Assembly (NCBI GenBank): GCA_004564215.1
Contig: CP024846.1
Location: 992,001-1,056,000 of the forward strand
Length of the DNA stretch: 64,000 bases
Source of the DNA: Beijerinckiaceae bacterium
GTDB taxonomy: Bacteria; Pseudomonadota; Alphaproteobacteria; Rhizobiales; Beijerinckiaceae
Direction: 5' to 3'
The notes beneath the pieces were generated by a model. The model did not search any database. It saw only the letters and a program-made list of their open reading frames with translations, and had not been told where the DNA came from. Shown one piece after another: positions 27,995 to 35,877 of the stretch. Position 1 is the stretch's first letter. The number at the start of each line of letters is the position of its first letter. The position numbers were made by a program, and so were the translations under genes.

Positions 27995-30900
27995 TGTCCG
28001 AAGATAATCTTTCCGCCATCGCCGTGATTGGCATGGCCGGGCGATTTCCCGGCGCGCCGACACTTGAAGCCTTTTGGGACAATCTTCGGCGCGGTGTCGA
28101 ATCCATCACTCATTTTCCACCTGAGGAACTTGAGGATGCCTACGGCCGGTCGATTGCCGGTCAGGGTCACTATGTGAACGCGAGAGCCCTCCTTGAGGGT
28201 GCGGAACTCTTCGACGCCGGTTTCTTCAATTTTCTGCCCCGCGAGGCCGAACTTACCGATCCCCAGCAGCGGGTGTTTCTGGAGATCGCTTGGGAAGCCC
28301 TGGAAAGCGCCGGATATGATCCTGCCGCCTACAAGGGGGACATCGCTGTCTACGCCGGCAGCAGTGTTGGCACCTATCTTCTTTACAATGTGTTGAGCGA
28401 TCGTCGGCGTGTTGAATGTTTTACCGGCAACTATCAGGTCGGCGAATATCCGACGCTGATGGGCAATGGCAGCGATTTCATTGCGACGCGAACGGCCTAT
28501 AAGCTCGATCTCCGAGGTCCCGCGCTCACCGTCCAATCGGCTTGCTCGACTTCGCTGCTGGCCATCGCCGAGGCTTGCCAGTGCATTCTGGATTTCCGCG
28601 CTGATATGGCGCTGGCCGGCGGGGTGTCGATCACCTTTCCGCAAAAGCGCGGCTATCTCTACCAGGAAGGCGGCATGGTCTCGCCGGACGGCCATTGCCG
28701 CACATTCGACGCCGACGCCGCCGGCACCGTGTTCGGCAGCGGCGCGGGCGTCGTCCTACTGAAGCGGCTGGAGGCGGCCCTCGCCGATGGCGACCCCATC
28801 CATGCGATCATTCGCGGCAGCGCCGTCAATAACGACGGCGCCAGGAAAGTTGGCTATACGGCACCCAGCAGCGATGGCCAGGCGAAGGCGATCGCCGTGG
28901 CCCACGCCGTCGCGGACGTCTCGGCCGATTCCATTTCTTATGTCGAGTGCCATGGCACCGCCACGCCGCTTGGCGATCCCATCGAAGTCGCGGGCCTCAC
29001 CAAGGCGTTCCGCGCGACGACGGATAAGAAGGGCTTTTGCGCGATCGGCACGGTCAAGACAAACATCGGCCATCTCGATATCGCGTCGGGGGTCACTGGT
29101 CTCATCAAAACGATCTTGTCGCTCAAGCATGAAAGCCTGCCGGCGACGCTTCATTTCAAGACGCCCAATCCGAAACTCGAACTCGAAAATAGCCCGTTTT
29201 TTGTCAGTGCCGAACTCCGTCCCTGGCCGCGTGGCGCTCAACCGCGGCGGGCTGGAGTGAGTGCTGCCGGCGTCGGGGGCACGAACGTCCATCTGGTCAT
29301 CGAGGAAGCGCCTCAGGTTGCGGCCGAAGCTGTCCAGGAAGACGACACCACGCAATTGATTGTTGTGTCCGCCCGCGATGAAACCGCGCTGGCCGAGGCT
29401 CGCGAGCGCCTTGCCGCTCACCTCGAAAGAATCGAGGATCAGAGCCTCGGCGACATCGCTTTCACATTGCAGACTGGCCGGCGTGCATTCAGCCATCGTT
29501 TCAGCTGCGTTGCCGACGACAAGCGCGGTTTAATCGCAAAACTGCGCGTTGCGGACAAAACGCAAGCGGTTGTCGCCGCCGCACCGAAGGTGGCGTTCCA
29601 GTTTCCCGGCCAGGGCGCGCAATACCCAGGCATGGGAGAGGCCCTGTACCGGCGCTACCCCGCATTCCAGCGCGCGCTCGATCAATGCGCGGTAATTCTC
29701 GAACCCTTGCTCGGTCTCGATCTCCGCACCATTCTGTTTGGCGGCGCCGCTGACGCGGGCCTGCGCCTTCAGGCAACATCGCTGGCCCAGCCAGCCCTTT
29801 TCAGCATCAGCTACTCGGTCGCAGCCTTGTGGCGAAGCCTGAAGATCGAGCCGGCGGCCATGATCGGCCACAGCGTCGGTGAGTTCGTGGCCGCAACGCT
29901 CTCCGGCGTGATGCGGCTCGAAGATGCTTTGGTCGTTGTCGCGGCGCGCGGCGCCATGATGCAAGACCTCCCGAAAGGTGGAATGCTGGCGGTCATGCTC
30001 AAGGAGGCCGAATTATTGGCCTGCTTGCCGGCCGAACTGTCGATTGCGGCGGTCAACGCCGAGGCCGCCTGCACGGTGGCCGGCCCACTGACGGCCATCG
30101 ACGCTTTCGAAGCACAACTTACCGGCCGCGGGGTCGGATGCCGGCGGTTGCGGACATCCCACGCATTTCATTCGGCGATGGTCGATCCAGTGGTCGAACC
30201 GCTGGCGGGGATCTTGCGCAAGATCTCGCTAAATCCACCCACCATTCCTTATGTTTCGACCTTGACCGGAAATTGGATCACGGCGGAGCAGGCAACGGAT
30301 CCCCTTTACTGGGCAGGGCATTGCCGCGAAACGGTCCGGTACGCCGCGGCACTCGAAACGCTCACGGAGTCTTTATCTCCGGTCCTAATCGAAGTCGGCC
30401 CAGGGCGTACGCTGTCCAGTCTTGCCCGCCAGAGTGAGCCGACAAGGCGCCGAGCCCCCTTGATCGCCAACTCCTTGCCCGATCCCAGCGAAGCGCGCGC
30501 CGCCGACGAGGTCTTCCTCGAAACACTCGGGCGCGTGTGGGCGACGGGAGCATTGCCAGACTGGCACGCCTTGTATGAAGCCGCACCGCACCGGCGTGTC
30601 ACTTTGCCTACCTACCCATTCCAACGGCAACGCTACTTTGTCGATGCCGTCAAGAACCTCAATGAGGTCGTCGCACCTGAAGGAGACAGCGTCATCGCCA
30701 TGGCTCACGACACACCCAACCTGGCTCCCGAAATCGTGCCCTCACCCGCAAAGCCGGATCGCCAAGCCGCCGTCCGTGCCGAACTCGCCACTCTCCTCGA
30801 GAGCCTTTCGGGCATCGATGTCGCAGGTGCGCCGGGCAGCACAAGCTTTCTTGAACTCGGTTTCGATTCGCTTTTCCTGACCCAGGCGAGCCAGGCCATC

Positions 30901-33900
30901 AAGACTCGCTTCAAAGTTGCAGTCAGCTTCCGTGAAATGATGGGTGATCTGGCGACGATCGACGCGCTCACCCAGCACTTGGATCGAATCGCCGTGGATT
31001 TTGTGGTCGCTGAAGCTGCCGCTTCGCCGATCCAGACAGTCCAAGCCGAGGGCCTTCCCTCTGCGGCGCCCCGCCAGACCACCTTCGCACCCTCGATCCA
31101 GGGGACTGCCGCGCCGACGCAAGGAATCGAGCAGGTGATGGCCGCGCAGCTCGCCAGCATGACCGATCTCATCAATCGGCAGCTTGATACTTTGCGCCAG
31201 ATGGGTGGCGCCGCGCCCGCCAGCGCTCCGCCGGCGCCGATCGCCCAACAAGCACCAGCCCCGAAAGCACCGCAGGTCCCTGCAGTTCCGCAAGCAAAGC
31301 CAAGTGTCGAAAAGAAGCCGGTTGAGGCTTTCGGACCTTTCAAGCCGTTCGCACCGGCGATGGATACTGGGCTCAATGCCGAGCAGCAGCGTTTCGTCGC
31401 CGATCTGATCGAGCGCTATACCCGGCGTACTCCAGGTTCCAAGGCCATGACCCAAGCCTCGCGCGCGGTCCTGGCCGATCCCCGGGTTGCCGCGGGTTTC
31501 CATCCGGAATGGAAAGAAATCGTTTATCCGATCGTGACGGTTCGTTCGGCCGGCTCCAAGCTTTGGGACGTCGACGGCAATGAGTACATCGACATTCTCA
31601 ACGGATTTGGTCCGACCGCCTTCGGGCACGCCCCCGACTTCATCCGCGATGCGCTGATCGCGCAAATCAACGCGGGCTTTGAGATCGGGCCGCAGACGCC
31701 GCTCGCCGGCGAAGTCGCCAAGCTCTTCTGCGATCTGACCGGCAACGAGCGGATGACCTTTTGCAATACCGGCTCCGAAGCGGTCATGGCCGCGATGCGG
31801 ATTGCCCGGACGGTAACCGGCCGTAACCGGATCGTGTATTTCACCGGCGATTACCATGGCCAGTTCGACGAAGTGCTGGCGCGTGGCACGTTCAAGGACG
31901 GCGTTTCGCGGGTTTTCCCGATCGCTCCCGGCATACCGTCGGAGTCGATCTCCAACATCACCATTCTGGATTACGGAACCCCCGAAAGCCTCGCCTGGCT
32001 TGAACAGCACTGCCATGAATTGGCAGCCGTCCTGGTCGAACCGGTGCAAAGCCGGCGCCCGAGTTTCCGGCCCCGCAAATTCCTGGAGTCCTTGCGCGAA
32101 CTGACGGCAAAAACCGGCACTTGCCTGATCTTGGACGAAATCGTCACCGGTTTCCGCGTCCATCCCGGCGGCGTGCAGGCCTTGTTCGATATCCGCGCCG
32201 ATTTGGTTACCTACGGCAAGGTGGTCGGCGGCGGAATGCCGATCGGCATATTGGCCGGCAAGGCACAATTCATGGACGCGCTCGACGGCGGATATTGGCA
32301 ATATGGGGATGAGTCCTTCCCCGCTGCCGGCGTTACCTTCTTTGCCGGCACATTCGTGCGCCATCCGCTGACGCTGGCCGCAACGGCCGCGGTGCTGAAA
32401 CATCTGAAGGCGGCGGGTCCGGCCCTGCAGCAGCATTTGTCGGAGCGGGCCGAGGGTCTGGTGGCGCGTCTGAACGCGATCTTCGAACGCCATGGCGTCC
32501 CGGTCGAAATTCAACAATTCCGTTCGGTCTTCTTCTTCAAATTCGGGCCCGAACAACATTTCGGATCGCTGTTTTACTATTTGCTGCGCGAGCGCGGCCT
32601 TCACATCCAGGAAGGCTTTCCGTGCTTCCTGACCACCGCCCATGACGATGCGGATCTTGCAAAAATCGTCGATGCGTTCGATTGGGCTTCGGCCGAGATG
32701 GCGAAGGTCGGACTTTTCGGGCAGCCCCCGAAGCAGACGGCCGCCCGCCAAGGCCAGTTGACCCAGAGCCAGATGGAAATTTGGCTCTCGGCCCAACTTG
32801 GCGATGCCGCATCGAGCGCCTTCAACGAATCGGTGACCCTGCATCTGGACGGCCAGCTCGACGTGGAAGCGTTGCGGAAAGCGATCCGCGACTTGCTGCA
32901 CCGCCACGATGCCCTGCGCCTGCACTTTGAACCCTCGGGCGATAGTTTCACTGTCTCGCCCGACCCCTCGATCAGCTTCACGATCCATACGCCGGAAGCG
33001 GCTCAATCCTATGAGTCGCTTCTGCAAGCTGTTCTCGAGGACGAGGCCTCAAACCCCTTCGATCTGGGCGCCGGCCCGCTGATTCGTTTCACCCTGGTTG
33101 CAGACACGGCTCAGGCGCGGCATGCGCTGGTCATAACCGCGCACCACATTGTGTGCGACGGCTGGTCGACGAATATTATTCTGGAAGAATTGGGCGCGCT
33201 CTATTCAGCCCGCCTGCGCGGCACCCCCACCGACCTGCCGGCGCCGCACAGCTTCGTCGACTATGCCCTTCACCATGGCGCGGTGGAAAAGGAGACGGAA
33301 GCCTACTGGTTGCAACAGTTTGCACAGCTGCCGGAGCCGTTGGCTCTGCCGCTGGATCGCGGTCGCCCCCCGCTCAAGAGTTTTCGCGGCAATACGGTTC
33401 GAGCCACGATCGACCGCTCGCTGACCGATGCGGTCAAGCAGGCCGCGGCACGCAAGGGCTGCACATTTTTCTCGGTGCTCTTGACCGCCTATCAGCTTCT
33501 GCTGGCCCGACTGAGCGGCCAAGACGACATCGTGGTCGGTATTCCGACTGCCGGGCAAAGCTTGCATGGCGAGGGATCGCTGGTCGGCCATTGCGTCAAC
33601 TTTCTGCCGCTGCGAAGCCAGTTTCCCGCCGCCATCTCTTTCAGCGAGGCGGCAACCAAAACGCAAAAACTGCTTCTCGATGCCACCGATCATCAGAGCT
33701 ACACCTTCGGCTCGCTTGTCCGCGCGCTTGAGATGCCACGCAGCGTCAACCGGCTCCCCCTGATCGATGCGCAATTCAATTTGGAGCGTCTGGAGAACAA
33801 TCTTCAATTCGAGGACCTGGCGGCGAGGACCGACGCCAATCCCAAGCGCTTCGTGAATTTCGACCTGTTCTTTAATGTGATCGCCGGCGATCATGGCCTG

Positions 33901-35877
33901 ACGATCGATTGCGACTACAGCACCGATCTATTTGATCGGTCGACGATTGAACGTTGGGTCGACCATTACCGGACTCTGCTTACGGCCATCGCCCAGGATA
34001 TGGACCGGGCGGCTTTGCGGCTGCCGATGCTGACAAAGGCGCAGGAAGACTCGCTTCATTCTGCGCTTACGGGCCCGGGCTGCCCCATCCCCGAGCATAG
34101 CATTCATGGATTGATCGACCTGCAGGCAGCCGCGACCCCGGACGCGATCGCCGTTCGATTTGAAGATCGCTCCATTACCTATCGCGAACTTGTCGCGCAT
34201 GCGGATAATCTCGCTGGGCGCCTCCTCGATGCCGGCGTCGCGCGGGAGACCCCCGTCGCGGTCTATCTCGACCGTTCCATTGAACTGGTCGTCGCCTTGC
34301 TGGGCATTCTTAAATCCGGCGCGGCCTATGTTCCCCTCGATCCCATCTATCCGCCCGCCCGCGTTGAAGCCATTCTCAGTGAAGCGGACGTTCAGATCGT
34401 TTTGACCTCGACGCGGCTGGGAGCCGACATCAAGGCGCCGGTCCCGGTGCGCGTCCACATCGACGATGCCGAGGCGGTCAAGATCGCGCGGCCAAGGCCG
34501 GAGCTTCCGATTGTCCAGCCGACGGATCTTGCCTATCGAATCTTCACCTCCGGCTCGACAGGGCGCCCAAAAGGCATCGACATCGAACATCGCTCGGTCG
34601 TGAATCTTCTGGGTGCCATGCGCCAATCCCCTGGCATCGGCGCCGACGATGTGTTCCTCGCCGTGACGACACCCTGCTTCGATATTGCCGCGCTCGAAAT
34701 CTTTCTGCCCTTGACGTCGGGGGCGGAGCTTACGATCGCGAGCCGTGCCGATACCCTCGATCCCTTCCGCCTTGTCGAATTGATCCGACGCACCTCGGCG
34801 ACAATGATGCAAGCCACTCCGGCCTTGTGGCGGGTGTTGCTTGAAGCAGGGCTCGAACTCAAGGGACTGAAAATTCTATGCGGCGGCGAGGCGCTTGACA
34901 AACAGCTCGCGCAGGATCTGGCTGCCGGCGGCGATTTGTGGAACATGTATGGGCCGACCGAAACGACGATCTGGTCGGTCGCTGAACGGCAAGGGGACGG
35001 TCCCGTCGATTTCGGGCGCCCCATTGCCAACACGCAGCTTTACATTCTTGATGCGGCCGGCAATACGGCGGCCATCGGAGTTGAAGGCGAACTTTGCATT
35101 GCCGGAGCCGGGCTCGCCCGCGGATATTATAAAAATCAGGCGCTCACCGCGCAAAGCTTCACGCAACATCCGTTCTCCGACGACCGCAAGATGCAGCTGT
35201 ATCGGACCGGGGATCGCGCCCGTTACCTTGCCAATCATCGTTTCGAGTTGCTTGGGCGGATAGACCAGCAAATCAAATTGCGCGGGTTCCGCATCGAATT
35301 GGGCGATGTTGAAGATGCGCTCAGGCGTCTTTCCGGCCGGCAGGAAGTGGCCGCCGCCGTCCATGACGATAATCTCGTCGGCTATATCGTGGCGCCCGAA
35401 GATGCCATCGGAAACTTGACCGATCTTCGCGCGAAACTGTTGAAGGAGCTGCCAGATTACATGGTGCCGGCGCGAATCCTACGACTCGACGCGCTCCCCC
35501 GGACCCAAAACGGCAAAATCAATCGCAAGGCGCTGCCACGCCCCGATGCCGCGCAGGCAGCCCCCGAGCGAGTCATCACGCCGCCGCGTAATCCGACGGA
35601 AACCCAGCTTGCCGAGATCTGGAGCAGCGTGCTGCGGGTTGGCCAAGTTGGCATTGACGAAAATCTTTTCGCTCTGGGTGCCGATTCGATCGACCTGTTT
35701 CGCATCGCAGCCCGAATGAGGGAGCACAACCTCGGCCTTGAAGCCGCGCATTTGATGCGGCACCCAACCATCGCCGAACTGGCTCTGGCAGCAAACGACC
35801 AAACTCTTGCGGCTCGCAACGCTGCACCCTCGCTGCGAAGTTTCAGGCGCCGCGCGGCTGGCGGGGGACAGCAATGA
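27994..35877 (+). CDS. Hybrid PKS-NRPS: KS-AT-ACP-aminotransferase-C-A-PCP
   Basis: Multimodular enzyme of 2627 residues. Domains in order: ketosynthase (about 8-430; Cys184 in QSACSTSL, YVECHGTATPLGDP, KTNIGHLDIASG); acyltransferase (about 530-830; Ser627 in GHSVGE, HAFH as in malonyl-specific domains); acyl carrier (Ser959 in LGFDSL); a Pro/Ala-rich linker; class III aminotransferase (about 1150-1570; CNTGSEAVMAAMR, LILDEIVTGFRVHPGG, Lys1409 in TYGKVVGGG); condensation (His1717-His1718 in HHIVCDG); adenylation (FTSGSTGRPKG, NMYGPTETTIW, NGKINR); carrier (Ser2565 in LGADSI). There is no KR, DH, ER or methyltransferase. The second adenylation code reads D I L Q L G M I W K, nearest Gly-type codes I recall. 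The aminotransferase after ACP recalls the mycosubtilin/iturin and microcystin enzymes that install a beta-amine. It overlaps the next gene by ATGA. Confidence 0.92.
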   Translation: MSEDNLSAIAVIGMAGRFPGAPTLEAFWDNLRRGVESITHFPPEELEDAYGRSIAGQGHYVNARALLEGAELFDAGFFNFLPREAELTDPQQRVFLEIAWEALESAGYDPAAYKGDIAVYAGSSVGTYLLYNVLSDRRRVECFTGNYQVGEYPTLMGNGSDFIATRTAYKLDLRGPALTVQSACSTSLLAIAEACQCILDFRADMALAGGVSITFPQKRGYLYQEGGMVSPDGHCRTFDADAAGTVFGSGAGVVLLKRLEAALADGDPIHAIIRGSAVNNDGARKVGYTAPSSDGQAKAIAVAHAVADVSADSISYVECHGTATPLGDPIEVAGLTKAFRATTDKKGFCAIGTVKTNIGHLDIASGVTGLIKTILSLKHESLPATLHFKTPNPKLELENSPFFVSAELRPWPRGAQPRRAGVSAAGVGGTNVHLVIEEAPQVAAEAVQEDDTTQLIVVSARDETALAEARERLAAHLERIEDQSLGDIAFTLQTGRRAFSHRFSCVADDKRGLIAKLRVADKTQAVVAAAPKVAFQFPGQGAQYPGMGEALYRRYPAFQRALDQCAVILEPLLGLDLRTILFGGAADAGLRLQATSLAQPALFSISYSVAALWRSLKIEPAAMIGHSVGEFVAATLSGVMRLEDALVVVAARGAMMQDLPKGGMLAVMLKEAELLACLPAELSIAAVNAEAACTVAGPLTAIDAFEAQLTGRGVGCRRLRTSHAFHSAMVDPVVEPLAGILRKISLNPPTIPYVSTLTGNWITAEQATDPLYWAGHCRETVRYAAALETLTESLSPVLIEVGPGRTLSSLARQSEPTRRRAPLIANSLPDPSEARAADEVFLETLGRVWATGALPDWHALYEAAPHRRVTLPTYPFQRQRYFVDAVKNLNEVVAPEGDSVIAMAHDTPNLAPEIVPSPAKPDRQAAVRAELATLLESLSGIDVAGAPGSTSFLELGFDSLFLTQASQAIKTRFKVAVSFREMMGDLATIDALTQHLDRIAVDFVVAEAAASPIQTVQAEGLPSAAPRQTTFAPSIQGTAAPTQGIEQVMAAQLASMTDLINRQLDTLRQMGGAAPASAPPAPIAQQAPAPKAPQVPAVPQAKPSVEKKPVEAFGPFKPFAPAMDTGLNAEQQRFVADLIERYTRRTPGSKAMTQASRAVLADPRVAAGFHPEWKEIVYPIVTVRSAGSKLWDVDGNEYIDILNGFGPTAFGHAPDFIRDALIAQINAGFEIGPQTPLAGEVAKLFCDLTGNERMTFCNTGSEAVMAAMRIARTVTGRNRIVYFTGDYHGQFDEVLARGTFKDGVSRVFPIAPGIPSESISNITILDYGTPESLAWLEQHCHELAAVLVEPVQSRRPSFRPRKFLESLRELTAKTGTCLILDEIVTGFRVHPGGVQALFDIRADLVTYGKVVGGGMPIGILAGKAQFMDALDGGYWQYGDESFPAAGVTFFAGTFVRHPLTLAATAAVLKHLKAAGPALQQHLSERAEGLVARLNAIFERHGVPVEIQQFRSVFFFKFGPEQHFGSLFYYLLRERGLHIQEGFPCFLTTAHDDADLAKIVDAFDWASAEMAKVGLFGQPPKQTAARQGQLTQSQMEIWLSAQLGDAASSAFNESVTLHLDGQLDVEALRKAIRDLLHRHDALRLHFEPSGDSFTVSPDPSISFTIHTPEAAQSYESLLQAVLEDEASNPFDLGAGPLIRFTLVADTAQARHALVITAHHIVCDGWSTNIILEELGALYSARLRGTPTDLPAPHSFVDYALHHGAVEKETEAYWLQQFAQLPEPLALPLDRGRPPLKSFRGNTVRATIDRSLTDAVKQAAARKGCTFFSVLLTAYQLLLARLSGQDDIVVGIPTAGQSLHGEGSLVGHCVNFLPLRSQFPAAISFSEAATKTQKLLLDATDHQSYTFGSLVRALEMPRSVNRLPLIDAQFNLERLENNLQFEDLAARTDANPKRFVNFDLFFNVIAGDHGLTIDCDYSTDLFDRSTIERWVDHYRTLLTAIAQDMDRAALRLPMLTKAQEDSLHSALTGPGCPIPEHSIHGLIDLQAAATPDAIAVRFEDRSITYRELVAHADNLAGRLLDAGVARETPVAVYLDRSIELVVALLGILKSGAAYVPLDPIYPPARVEAILSEADVQIVLTSTRLGADIKAPVPVRVHIDDAEAVKIARPRPELPIVQPTDLAYRIFTSGSTGRPKGIDIEHRSVVNLLGAMRQSPGIGADDVFLAVTTPCFDIAALEIFLPLTSGAELTIASRADTLDPFRLVELIRRTSATMMQATPALWRVLLEAGLELKGLKILCGGEALDKQLAQDLAAGGDLWNMYGPTETTIWSVAERQGDGPVDFGRPIANTQLYILDAAGNTAAIGVEGELCIAGAGLARGYYKNQALTAQSFTQHPFSDDRKMQLYRTGDRARYLANHRFELLGRIDQQIKLRGFRIELGDVEDALRRLSGRQEVAAAVHDDNLVGYIVAPEDAIGNLTDLRAKLLKELPDYMVPARILRLDALPRTQNGKINRKALPRPDAAQAAPERVITPPRNPTETQLAEIWSSVLRVGQVGIDENLFALGADSIDLFRIAARMREHNLGLEAAHLMRHPTIAELALAANDQTLAARNAAPSLRSFRRRAAGGGQQ

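Noticed and set aside
30742..33027. 761-residue open frame opposite the PKS-NRPS gene
   Set aside because: Antisense to well-supported KS-AT-AMT-C coding sequence; composition reflects GC-biased third positions and no motif is present.
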